Source of the DNA: Azoarcus sp.
GTDB lineage: Bacteria; Pseudomonadota; Gammaproteobacteria; Burkholderiales; Rhodocyclaceae
Reading direction: 5' to 3'
DNA: 7,331 nucleotides
Assembly: GCA_031268685.1 (NCBI GenBank)
Contig: JAIRWW010000036.1
Span: forward strand, 1-7,331
The notes under the pieces are model-generated. The model ran no database searches. It had not been told where the DNA came from and saw only the letters and a list, made by a program, of their open reading frames with translations. A program made the translations under genes and the position numbers. Below, piece after piece: positions 1 through 6,288 of this stretch. Position 1 is the first letter of the stretch. Each line of letters opens with the position of its first letter.

Positions 1-478
1 CCGCGCTTCGGCACTCGGCGCTTCCCGCGAACCCATTTTGTCGCCAGCCTTCATACACTACCAGCGCCACAGCGTTCGATAGGTTGATGCTGCGATTGCC
101 GGGATGCATGGGAATGCACAGGCATTGCGAAGGCGGCAGTTCTTCCAGTATCGCTGTGGGTAATCCCCGTGTTTCCGCGCCGAAAAGCAGCACGTCGCCG
201 GGCGCATAGGCGATGCGATCGTAGCGGACGCCGCCCCGGGTGCTCAATGCGAATATGCGCCGCCCGATGAAGTGTGATCGGCATGATGGCCAGTCCCGGT
301 GAATGCTGATGTGCGCCAGATCGTGGTAGTCGAGTCCGGCCCGTCGCAGTTGCCGGTCGGAGAGATCGAATCCGAGCGGCTCGACCAGATGCAGGCGTGC
401 GCCGCTGTTGGCGGTGAGCCGGATGATGTTGCCGGTATTGGGCGGTATTTCAGGTTCGTGGAGGATGACGTCGAACAT
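1..478 (-). CDS. trmL: tRNA (cytidine(34)-2'-O)-methyltransferase TrmL, 3' end cut by window
   Basis: This enzyme is a SPOUT (SpoU/TrmD-fold) methyltransferase. In the family it uses S-adenosylmethionine to 2'-O-methylate the wobble nucleotide of tRNA-Leu isoacceptors in the cytoplasm. Reading down from the ATG at 478, the protein starts MFDVILHEPEIPPNTGNIIR, the diagnostic TrmL N-terminus (E. coli: LYEPEIPPNTGNIIRL). It continues with EPLGFDLSD and LRRAGLDYHDL. The knotted SAM-binding part follows as LLFGAETRGLP, then IPMHPGNRSINLSNAVA and VVYEGWRQNGF. The 159 codons seen already slightly exceed the 157 residues of E. coli TrmL, so only a short tail and the stop are missing at the left edge. 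The start matches the family N-terminus, although the ribosome-binding site is weak. An ATG 11 bases further upstream (489) is in another frame. The gene is transcribed away from the AT-rich intergenic region. No lesion is seen. The identification is secure; the exact tRNA substrate is inferred. Confidence 0.93.
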   Translation of the reverse strand, partial: MFDVILHEPEIPPNTGNIIRLTANSGARLHLVEPLGFDLSDRQLRRAGLDYHDLAHISIHRDWPSCRSHFIGRRIFALSTRGGVRYDRIAYAPGDVLLFGAETRGLPTAILEELPPSQCLCIPMHPGNRSINLSNAVALVVYEGWRQNGFAGSAECRSA

Positions 479-853
479 CGCCAGAGCATGGAGGCGTGGA
501 AAACACGTACTTTAACAATTCTGGCGTGTCTGTATATGAAATTGCGAAACCTATGTGGCGACGCCGGTCTAGCTGTATCGGCGGATTGCGGAAAAGGGGA
601 GGCGAAGCTCGTGCAGATCTCACTTTTCGCAACTGATAAATAAAATGCATGATTTGCTGTGGTTTATACGTATACTTTCCTGGGTTTTGTTTGCATCATC
701 ACGAATACTTTCAAATATTCTTGGATAGAAATATTGTCTCCAGGTCATTTGTTTTATAAAAAATTTCATAAAATTCAGTTTAATAACAATATCTTGATGT
801 TTGTTGAGTCCGTATTGTGCCGCTGTGCAGTGGGCAATGCATTACGGTAGTGG
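479..853. other. AT-rich divergent intergenic region
   Basis: No gene is supported here. Positions 661-780 hold only 34 G+C in 120 bases, while the first codons of maeB (2641-2700) hold 39 in 60. Small dyads are visible: a perfect 10-base palindrome TATACGTATA at 665-674, GAATA/TATTC arms at 703-707 and 716-720, and TTTTAT/ATAAAA arms at 752-757 and 768-773. The GTG-started frame at 659-850 encodes a Phe/Ile/Asn-rich peptide of the kind AT-rich DNA gives by chance, and no ribosome-binding site precedes it. The base composition fits transferred DNA or a site silenced by an H-NS-like protein; that is inference. Confidence 0.7.
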
Positions 854-882
854 TTGACGTAGCTGCGCAAATTTTCTAGCAT
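854..882 (+). promoter_or_regulatory. Sigma70-like promoter P1 of the exported duplicated-domain gene
   Basis: TTGACG at 854-859 and TAGCAT at 877-882 are separated by exactly 17 bases. The -35 matches the consensus at 5 of 6 positions and the -10 at 4 of 6. Transcription would start near 889, leaving about 140 nt of leader before the ATG at 1029. Assigned by eye only. Confidence 0.45.
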
Positions 883-937
883 TGGAAAAAAGGTATATGT
901 GCGGCAGCCAGCCGAGCATATTGCATGGCAAAGACTG

Positions 938-965
938 TTGAGTTTTTGGCCTACGCTTTTATGAT
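938..965 (+). promoter_or_regulatory. Sigma70-like promoter P2 of the exported duplicated-domain gene
   Basis: TTGAGT at 938-943 and TATGAT at 960-965 are 16 bases apart (4 of 6 and 5 of 6 consensus matches). The predicted start point is near 972, which coincides with the first in-frame ATG of the downstream frame. If this promoter is used, the 972 ATG could only be read as a leaderless start. This supports the ATG at 1029, which has a ribosome-binding site, as the normal start. Confidence 0.45.
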
Positions 966-1028
966 TCGTATATGTCTGGTTGTTACGTAAATAATATTGT
1001 GCAGGGGGAATTAACTCTTGAGGGCATC

Positions 1029-2096
1029 ATGAAGTTCAAGTTGTCAGCAGCAAGCTTTACCAGAACGGCTCTGTCCGCGCTCGGCGGGTTAGCCATTGGT
1101 GCTGTGGTCATGAGTGCCGCTCACGCGGCGCCTGGAGCTGTAGCGTATCCTACGTATCCTTCGTATCCTGTTCCGCCTGTATATGCCCCGGTCCCGCCTC
1201 CGCCGCCACCGCTCGCTGGCGGCAGGTTCAGAGTCGAATTTCGCGGCTTGGGCGACAGGCTGTTCCTTGCCGCGGATTTGGACACGGCGCGCCAGCTTGC
1301 AAGCATCCAGACCTGGTCCGGCATGCCGCATTCGTATTTCCATTCAGAATATGCGTCCATCAAGATCGAAAATAGCGCGGGCGTCGCTTATCCCGGATGC
1401 TATAAATCGCTTGTTGGCAACACGTATTATTCCAGTTCGACCGTAGCATGCCCCTTGCGTGTTGGCGACTTCGTGTCGATTACCCACCAGGAACCTTACG
1501 GTGGCTATGCATCGCCCCTTACTGGCACCACCAGCATGCAGAGACTGCAAGTATTCAATGCACTTTCCGGTGTCGCGCTGCCTAAAACGAATACCGTGCG
1601 CTATCAAGTAGTGCCTGGCGGCGCTTTGGTGTTGTTCAGCTCCACGGATGCCTATATCGGATCGACGCCGTATCCGACGCCGTTGGCCATAGGCGCGGCG
1701 AAGACCTACCGCATAGAGTTCCGTGGGTATGGCGATATGCTGTTCATGACCGCGTACCTGGACATGACGAACAAGCTCATGTCGATCCAGTTGAACGCCT
1801 CTGAACCGCACTCGTACTTCAAGTATGAGTATGCTTCAATCATGATTGAGCGCGCGGGCGGGGGAGTGATATGTTATCAATCCTACGTGGGTAACCGGTA
1901 TTACGACGCGGGGGGCCAGACTTGCCCGTTTTTCCCCGGAGACGTCGTGGCAGTCAAGCACCTGGAGCCTTATGGAGGCATAGGAAGGTTGCAGGTCTTG
2001 GATCCGCGCTTGGGCTTGGCGCTCCCGAAAGGCCGTGCCGCGCGCTATCAGGCCGGTTTCGACGGCAACTTGCGCGCCATCAGCATCATGCCGTGA
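1029..2096 (+). CDS. Secreted protein with two tandem mucin/carbohydrate-binding-like domains
   Basis: I do not know a name for this gene. The product is a predicted exported 355-residue protein. Residues 1-33 form a Sec signal peptide (MKFK, a hydrophobic stretch, cleavage after AHA). Residues 40-65 are a Tyr/Pro-rich linker ending in a run of six prolines. Two homologous domains follow at about 66-193 and 226-342. Shared landmarks are FRGxGDxLFxxAxLD, PHSYFxxEYASIxIE, a CY pair, VGNxYY, a CPxxxGD motif, HxEPYGG, RLQV, GxALPK and RYQ. Each copy keeps two cysteines (C124/C141 and C282/C299), which suggests one disulfide per domain. The PHSYF...YASI pattern recalls, from memory, the putative mucin/carbohydrate-binding module (Pfam Mucin_bdg) of enhancin and M60-like proteases, but no peptidase domain or HExxH is present. 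The start at 1029 is chosen because it gives a clean signal peptide and GAGGG lies just upstream; the ATG at 972 would add 19 residues before it. The gene stands alone between its own promoters and an inverted repeat. A role in surface or host-glycan binding is inference. Confidence 0.85.
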   Translation: MKFKLSAASFTRTALSALGGLAIGAVVMSAAHAAPGAVAYPTYPSYPVPPVYAPVPPPPPPLAGGRFRVEFRGLGDRLFLAADLDTARQLASIQTWSGMPHSYFHSEYASIKIENSAGVAYPGCYKSLVGNTYYSSSTVACPLRVGDFVSITHQEPYGGYASPLTGTTSMQRLQVFNALSGVALPKTNTVRYQVVPGGALVLFSSTDAYIGSTPYPTPLAIGAAKTYRIEFRGYGDMLFMTAYLDMTNKLMSIQLNASEPHSYFKYEYASIMIERAGGGVICYQSYVGNRYYDAGGQTCPFFPGDVVAVKHLEPYGGIGRLQVLDPRLGLALPKGRAARYQAGFDGNLRAISIMP

Positions 2097-2123
2097 CAGA
2101 TAGCCCTGTCTTTTAGAGGTCTT

Positions 2124-2163
2124 GACCGTTCCCCGGCGCTTTTCGCAAAGCCGGGGAACGGTC
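2124..2163 (+). terminator. Perfect 14-bp inverted repeat, probable terminator
   Basis: The arms GACCGTTCCCCGGC (2124-2137) and GCCGGGGAACGGTC (2150-2163) are perfectly complementary around a 12-base loop, 27 bases past the stop of the exported-protein gene. The stem would be very stable. No T-tract follows on the plus strand (GGACTGGG) and none follows on the minus strand, so this is not a canonical intrinsic terminator. It may act as an mRNA 3' stabilising stem or be a dispersed palindrome. Confidence 0.55.
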
Positions 2164-2463
2164 GGACTGGGTTGGGGCACGAGTTTTACGTTTTACGCGC
2201 CCAAGGCGGCGCAAGTCTTGAGTGTCGTGCCAAAGCGGGGGTTCCCCTCGCCGTAAGCGTCTTGCAAAGTCTCTCAAGCTCAAGCTACGGGTCCTTGCCA
2301 GCTTGTGGCTGCACCATGTCCTTTGTGTGAGCAATACTGCCCGGCGCTTTGGCGATGAAGGCCGCGTCTTTCCCGGCTTCTTCTCTTCCATGCAAAAACT
2401 TCCAGATGTAGCACTATGCCCTCCTGGGTTTTGAGGTGCCTGGCTTGGTTTCGTTTGCGCAAT
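2164..2463. other. Non-coding region upstream of maeB
   Basis: No convincing gene lies here. The open frames at 2222-2434 (plus) and 2113-2517 (minus) show no recognisable protein, motif or good ribosome-binding site. Small structures are present: a direct repeat of TTTTACG at 2184-2190 and 2191-2197, distant arms GGCACGA (2176-2182) and TCGTGCC (2225-2231), a compact GC hairpin at 2235-2251 with one G.T pair, a CTCAAG direct repeat around 2273-2284, and CAAGCT/AGCTTG arms at 2281-2286 and 2300-2305. These could belong to a leader or small RNA, but no promoter plus terminator pair defines one. Confidence 0.5.
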
Positions 2464-2492
2464 TTGACAGTTTCCGTGACGGTTTTTACTAC
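2464..2492 (+). promoter_or_regulatory. Candidate distal maeB promoter with overlapping dyad
   Basis: A perfect -35 TTGACA lies at 2464-2469, followed after 17 bases by a weaker -10, TACTAC, at 2487-2492; the start point would be near 2499. A dyad with arms TTTCCGT (2471-2477) and ACGGAAA (2501-2507) brackets the spacer, -10 and start point, and inner arms GTTTTT (2482-2487) and AAAAAC (2497-2502) add to it. The geometry suggests an operator or an AT-rich cruciform. No regulator is identified. Confidence 0.45.
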
Positions 2493-2527
2493 TACAAAAA
2501 ACGGAAATGTCCGGCACGGCGCAGCCT

Positions 2528-2557
2528 GTGTCATTCAGCTACCATACTTAGTACAAT
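2528..2557 (+). promoter_or_regulatory. Candidate proximal maeB promoter
   Basis: TACAAT at 2552-2557 matches the -10 consensus at 5 of 6 positions. GTGTCA at 2528-2533 is a 4-of-6 -35 at 18 bases. The start point would be near 2564, giving a leader of about 50 nt that contains the AAGGAG ribosome-binding site at 2599-2604. Confidence 0.4.
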
Positions 2558-2614
2558 CCGATCCGGCAGCCTGAAGTCCTTCGCTGCCTGTCGCAAACAA
2601 GGAGCGCAGCACTC

Positions 2615-4891
2615 ATGGATGAACTGATACGCGCCGCGGCGCTCGACTATCACCGCAATCCGCGGCCCGGCAAGATCGCGGTGATGCCAACCAAGGCGCT
2701 GACCAATCAGCGCGATCTGTCGCTGGCCTATTCGCCCGGTGTGGGCGCTGCCTGCGATGCGATCGTGGCCGATCCGGGCGAAGCGGCCAGCCTCACGTCG
2801 CGCGGCAATCTGATCGGCGTCATCACGAATGGCAGCGCTGTGCTCGGCCTGGGCAACATCGGCGCGCTCGCCGCCAAGCCGGTCATGGAAGGGAAGGGGG
2901 TATTGTTCAAAAAGTTCGCAGGCATCGATGTATTCGATCTCGAAATCAATGAATCCGACCCCGACCGCCTGGTCGACATGATCGCCGCGCTGGAGCCGAC
3001 CTTCGGCGGTATCAATCTCGAAGACATCAAGGCGCCCGAGTGTTTCCAGATCGAGAAGAAACTGCGCGAGCGCATGAAAATCCCTGTATTCCACGACGAC
3101 CAGCATGGCACCGCTATCGTGGTAGGCGCGGCCGTCCTCAACGGCCTGCAAATGCAGGGCAAAGATCTGAAGAAGGTCAAGCTCGTCACTTCAGGCGCGG
3201 GCGCCGCGGCGCTGGCCTGTCTCGATCTGTTGGTGATGCTCGGCATTCCGGTGGAAAACATCTGGGTGACGGACATCGAAGGCGTGGTCTACGAGGGGCG
3301 AACGGCGCTCATGGACCCGATCAAGGCGCGTTACGCCAAGAAGACCGACGCGCGACGCCTCGATGAAGTCATCGATAAGGCCGACATTTTTCTGGGGCTG
3401 TCGGTTGGCGGCGTGCTCAAGGGCGAAATGGTGGCGAAGATGGCGGCCAGGCCGCTCGTGCTGGCCTTGGCCAATCCGACGCCGGAAATCCTGCCCGGCG
3501 AGGTGAGGCAGGTGCGCGAGGACGCCATCATCGCCACGGGCCGCTCGGATTATCCTAACCAAGTCAATAACGTACTGTGTTTTCCCTTCATTTTCAGGGG
3601 CGCTCTGGATGTGGGTGCGACCACAATCACCGACGAAATGAAGCTGGCGGCGGTACGGGCGATAGCCGAGCTGGCGCGCGCCGAACAAAGCGACATCGTC
3701 GCCTCCGCCTACGGCGAGAAGATAAGCGGCTTCGGGGCCGACTACATCATTCCACGCCCCTTCGATCCCCGGCTCATCGTCAAGATTGCGCCGGCGGTGG
3801 CCGAGGCGGCGATAGCCTCGGGCGTGGCGACACGGCCCATCACCGATTGGGACGCCTATCGCGCCCAGCTCAACAATCTTGTCTGGCATTCCGGCATGCT
3901 GATGAAGCCGGTGTTCGCCGCCGCCCGCAATACACCGCAACGTATCGTCTTCGCCGAGGGCGAATCCGAAAGAGTGTTGCGGGCGGTGCGTACCGTGATC
4001 GATGAGGGCATGGCCTGGCCGATCCTGGTTGGGCGTTCAGAGGCGATCATCGGCACGATAGACCGCCTCGGCCTGCGCATGAACCCCAGCCTGCAATACG
4101 AAATAATCGACCCGGGGCACAACCCGTATTTCGATGAAATGTGGGCGCGTTATCACAGCCTCATGGAGCGTCGCGGCGTCACGGTGGATGAAGCGCAGAA
4201 ACGGCTGCGCCGCAATCCCACCCTGATAGGCGCGCTGCTGCTCATATTGGGCCATGCCGATGGCTTTGTCTGCGGTACCGACGGCGTGCATCGCAAACAC
4301 TTGGCCAACGTCGAGGCTACTGTGGGCCGGCGGCCCGGCGTGGATCACTACTACACGGTCAATGTGCTGAATGTGCCCGGCAGGACGCTGTTTCTCGCGG
4401 ACACCAGCGTCAACTACGACCCGAGTTCCGAACAGATCGTCGAAATGACCGCATTGGCGGCCGAAGAAGTGCGCCGCTTCGGGTTCGAGCCGAGAGTCGC
4501 CCTGTTGTCGCATTCTTCTTTTGGCTCGGCGGATACGCCGTCCGCGCTGAAAATGCGGACTGCCCTGCGGCTGATTCGGGAGCGCTACCCAGATTTGCAG
4601 GTCGAAGGCGAGATGCAGGGCGATTCGGCGCTCGATGTCCGCCAGCGGCTCCATATGTTTCCGAACGCCCATCTGCGCGAAGAGGCCAATCTGCTGATTT
4701 TCCCGACGCTGGACGCAGCCAATATAGCTTTCAACCTTCTGAAGACCGCGGCGGGCGGAGGCGTGACGGTCGGGCCGATCCTGCTCGGCGCGGCCAGGCC
4801 AGTGCATGTGCTCTCGCCTTCGGCGACAGTGCGTAGAATTATCAACATGACCGCGCTGACCGTGGTCGAGGCTGGGAATCGGGCCATATGA
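2615..4891 (+). CDS. maeB: NADP-dependent malic enzyme MaeB (malic enzyme-phosphotransacetylase fusion)
   Basis: The enzyme oxidatively decarboxylates malate to pyruvate and CO2 with reduction of NADP+ in the cytoplasm, linking the TCA cycle to pyruvate and NADPH supply. At 758 residues it is essentially the length of E. coli MaeB (759). Residues 1 to about 425 are the malic enzyme. They include LAYSPGVG with the catalytic Tyr39, EGKGVLFKKF with the likely catalytic Lys94, NLEDIKAPECF with metal-binding Glu136/Asp137, HDDQHGTA (160-167), the dinucleotide-binding turn SGAGAAAL (193-200) and NPTPEI. Residues from about 430 to the end resemble phosphotransacetylase (VFAEGESERVLRA, GEMQGDSALD, GPILLGAARPVHVL). 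In this domain the Pta signature STKGS reads SSFGS (634-638), which fits the known non-catalytic, acetyl-CoA-sensing role of the MaeB C-terminus. The start has AAGGAG ten bases upstream and gives the expected N-terminus. Two candidate promoters precede the gene and a terminator follows, so it is probably transcribed alone. The assignment as NADP-type rests on the fusion architecture, not on a cofactor residue. Confidence 0.96.
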   Translation: MDELIRAAALDYHRNPRPGKIAVMPTKALTNQRDLSLAYSPGVGAACDAIVADPGEAASLTSRGNLIGVITNGSAVLGLGNIGALAAKPVMEGKGVLFKKFAGIDVFDLEINESDPDRLVDMIAALEPTFGGINLEDIKAPECFQIEKKLRERMKIPVFHDDQHGTAIVVGAAVLNGLQMQGKDLKKVKLVTSGAGAAALACLDLLVMLGIPVENIWVTDIEGVVYEGRTALMDPIKARYAKKTDARRLDEVIDKADIFLGLSVGGVLKGEMVAKMAARPLVLALANPTPEILPGEVRQVREDAIIATGRSDYPNQVNNVLCFPFIFRGALDVGATTITDEMKLAAVRAIAELARAEQSDIVASAYGEKISGFGADYIIPRPFDPRLIVKIAPAVAEAAIASGVATRPITDWDAYRAQLNNLVWHSGMLMKPVFAAARNTPQRIVFAEGESERVLRAVRTVIDEGMAWPILVGRSEAIIGTIDRLGLRMNPSLQYEIIDPGHNPYFDEMWARYHSLMERRGVTVDEAQKRLRRNPTLIGALLLILGHADGFVCGTDGVHRKHLANVEATVGRRPGVDHYYTVNVLNVPGRTLFLADTSVNYDPSSEQIVEMTALAAEEVRRFGFEPRVALLSHSSFGSADTPSALKMRTALRLIRERYPDLQVEGEMQGDSALDVRQRLHMFPNAHLREEANLLIFPTLDAANIAFNLLKTAAGGGVTVGPILLGAARPVHVLSPSATVRRIINMTALTVVEAGNRAI

Positions 4892-4930
4892 AGCGTGATC
4901 GCTGATGTGCGACGCAGTGTAGTTGTGCGT

Positions 4931-4960
4931 TTGCAACGGATTGTGGGCGTTGCGATTTTT
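4931..4960 (+). terminator. Rho-independent terminator of maeB
   Basis: GCAACG (4933-4938) pairs with CGTTGC (4948-4953) across a 9-base loop. The stem is extended by a T.G and a T-A pair at its base and is followed by GATTTTT ending at 4960. It begins about 40 bases after the maeB stop and lies before the pbpG promoter, so it separates the two transcripts. Confidence 0.7.
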
Positions 4961-4969
4961 AGTAGATTT

Positions 4970-5001
4970 TCCCTGCAATACGGGCAGGGAGATGCTAGAA
5001 T
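4970..5001 (+). promoter_or_regulatory. Extended -10 promoter of pbpG with upstream hairpin
   Basis: TGCTAGAAT at 4993-5001 is an extended -10 element (TGn followed by TAGAAT, 5 of 6). The -35 region at 17 bases is only CTGCAA (4973-4978), which is typical when the extended -10 carries the contact. A dyad TCCCTGC (4970-4976) / GCAGGGA (4984-4990) covers the -35 region and spacer and could be an operator or part of a second stem after the maeB terminator. The start point would be near 5008, leaving a ~90-nt leader. Confidence 0.55.
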
Positions 5002-5099
5002 GAAGACGTATTTTTCTATGAAAATGTTTTAGAGATCCGCGGCATTCTATTGCTCTATCATGGGCTGTCTTACGGAACTCCTCGACTTGAGAGGCGATC

Positions 5100-6197
5100 A
5101 TGAAACATCGCATTCTATTGGCAGCTATGGTGGCGCTGGCGTTTTCCCTGACTGGGGCAGCGCCAGCTATGGCTGCTCCCGCCAAATGCGCAGGGGCGGC
5201 TAAGGCGAAAGCCTGCAAGCCCGCTCCGACATCCCTGGCCAAGAAAAAGGCGTCTTCCAACAAAAAATCTGTCAAGGTTGCTCGTGCCGGCCAGAATGCC
5301 GCCAGGCTGACGTCGCGTGGCAAGCGTGTGCTGGCGGGGAAACTGGCTGCGGCCAGAAGGCAGGCTGCCCGCGCCCATACCGCTGAAGAGCCGCTTACGC
5401 TGAGGGTGGATGCTTTCGGGCAGCCCTTGTTGAATTCCTCTGCGTTCTACATCGTCAACCAGAATACGGGCGAGGTGCTGCTTCAAAGGGGCGCGCGCAA
5501 GGTAATGCCGATAGCCTCGATCACCAAGCTCATGACGGCGATAGTAGTGCTCGAATCGCGTAGCAGCCTGAACGAGACGCTCTCCATCACCGAAGAAGAC
5601 ATCGACTACCTGAAAGGCACCAGTTCCCGGCTTGGCGTGGGTACCCGCCTGACGCGCGAAGAAATGCTGCAATTGGCGTTGATGTCCTCGGAAAACCGCG
5701 CTGCTTCGGCATTGGCTCGCAACTATCCGGGCGGGCGGGCCGCTTTTGTGGAAGCGATGAATGTTCAAGCTCGTTTGCTTGGCATGGGCGACAGCCGTTT
5801 TTACGACAGCACCGGGCTGACTCCCCGCAACGTCTCCAGCCCGCATGACCTTTCCCGGCTGGTGATGGCGGCGGCCCGTTATCCGCTGATCCGTGAGTTC
5901 ACCACCACCATCGAGCGTTATGTCCATGTCGATGGACAGGTGAAACTGTTCCGCAACACCAATGGGTTGGTCAGGAATCCGGACTGGAACATTGGCGTTT
6001 CCAAGACCGGCTACATCAGCGAAGCCGGGCGCTGTCTGGTGATGCAGGCATGGATGGGCGGGCAGCCCCTGTCGATCGTGCTGATGGATGCGGATGGCCG
6101 AAACATGCGCGTTGTCGATGCCCAGAGGGTGCGCCTGTGGTTGGGTGAACGCCCGGAGTTGCTGGCAGGCGACCGCCGTAGACCGCCGCAGGGCTGA
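5100..6197 (+). CDS. pbpG: D-alanyl-D-alanine endopeptidase PbpG (PBP7-like, peptidase S11)
   Basis: This is a low-molecular-mass penicillin-binding protein of the periplasm. The family cleaves D-Ala-meso-diaminopimelate cross-links in peptidoglycan during wall remodelling. Residues 1-25 are a signal peptide (cleavage after AMA). Residues 26 to about 95 are Lys/Ala/Arg-rich and low in complexity. The catalytic domain spans about 112-350 and has all three active-site motifs: S140-I-T-K143 in PIASITKLMTA, S197-E-N199 in ALMSSENRAASALA, and K302-T-G304 in SKTGYISEAG. PBP7-type landmarks include RNYPGG, STGL, FRNTNGLV and DWNIG. No C-terminal amphipathic anchor like that of DacA/DacC is seen, which also favours PbpG. 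The total of 365 residues exceeds the 310 of E. coli PBP7, mainly because of the basic N-terminal region. GAGAGG lies five bases before the ATG, and the start gives an immediate signal peptide. It has its own promoter and a strong terminator. A DD-carboxypeptidase activity is the main alternative. Confidence 0.93.
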   Translation: MKHRILLAAMVALAFSLTGAAPAMAAPAKCAGAAKAKACKPAPTSLAKKKASSNKKSVKVARAGQNAARLTSRGKRVLAGKLAAARRQAARAHTAEEPLTLRVDAFGQPLLNSSAFYIVNQNTGEVLLQRGARKVMPIASITKLMTAIVVLESRSSLNETLSITEEDIDYLKGTSSRLGVGTRLTREEMLQLALMSSENRAASALARNYPGGRAAFVEAMNVQARLLGMGDSRFYDSTGLTPRNVSSPHDLSRLVMAAARYPLIREFTTTIERYVHVDGQVKLFRNTNGLVRNPDWNIGVSKTGYISEAGRCLVMQAWMGGQPLSIVLMDADGRNMRVVDAQRVRLWLGERPELLAGDRRRPPQG

Positions 6198-6222
6198 CCG
6201 GCGCGGTGGCGACACCGGCCAC

Positions 6223-6265
6223 AAAAAGCGCAAGGCGCGGGGATTTCTCCCGCGCCTTGTTGTTT
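6223..6265. terminator. Bidirectional rho-independent terminator between pbpG and antiporter gene
   Basis: A perfect 11-bp stem, CAAGGCGCGGG (6231-6241) and CCCGCGCCTTG (6249-6259), closes a 7-base loop. On the plus strand it is followed by TTGTTT (6260-6265). On the minus strand the same stem is followed by CGC and then TTTTT (complement of 6223-6227). It lies 33 bases after the pbpG stop and serves two convergent genes. Confidence 0.85.
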
Positions 6266-6288
6266 GATGGAACAGGTGATTTCGCTTG

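Noticed and set aside
299..643. 114-codon plus-strand open frame
   Set aside because: It is mostly antisense to trmL and its tail is low-complexity intergenic sequence; there is no family resemblance.
659..850. 63-codon GTG-started frame in the AT-rich region
   Set aside because: It has no ribosome-binding site, and its Phe/Ile/Asn/Lys composition follows directly from AT-rich DNA.
2235..2251. GC hairpin with a GGTTCC centre resembling a tRNA T-arm
   Set aside because: The loop is only three bases and no acceptor, D or anticodon arms can be built around it.
2113..2517. 134-codon minus-strand frame upstream of maeB
   Set aside because: It spans the palindrome and a plausible maeB promoter, has no recognisable motif, and has many rare-looking codons.
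3191..3940. 249-codon minus-strand open frame
   Set aside because: It lies wholly antisense to the conserved malic enzyme domain, and its composition is that of a GC-rich shadow frame.
4430..4891. Altered Pta signature in the MaeB C-terminal domain as a sign of gene decay
   Set aside because: Loss of phosphotransacetylase catalysis is normal for the MaeB family; the length and frame are intact.
4886..4905. Tiny ATG frame overlapping the maeB stop
   Set aside because: It is only five codons long, with no ribosome-binding site or evidence of coupling to any gene.
4037..5323. 428-codon minus-strand open frame
   Set aside because: It is antisense to maeB and pbpG, crosses the maeB terminator and pbpG promoter, and contains His/Arg-rich shadow composition with no recognisable domain.
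5115..6233. 372-codon minus-strand open frame
   Set aside because: It is the antisense shadow of pbpG, whose three active-site motifs establish the plus-strand frame.
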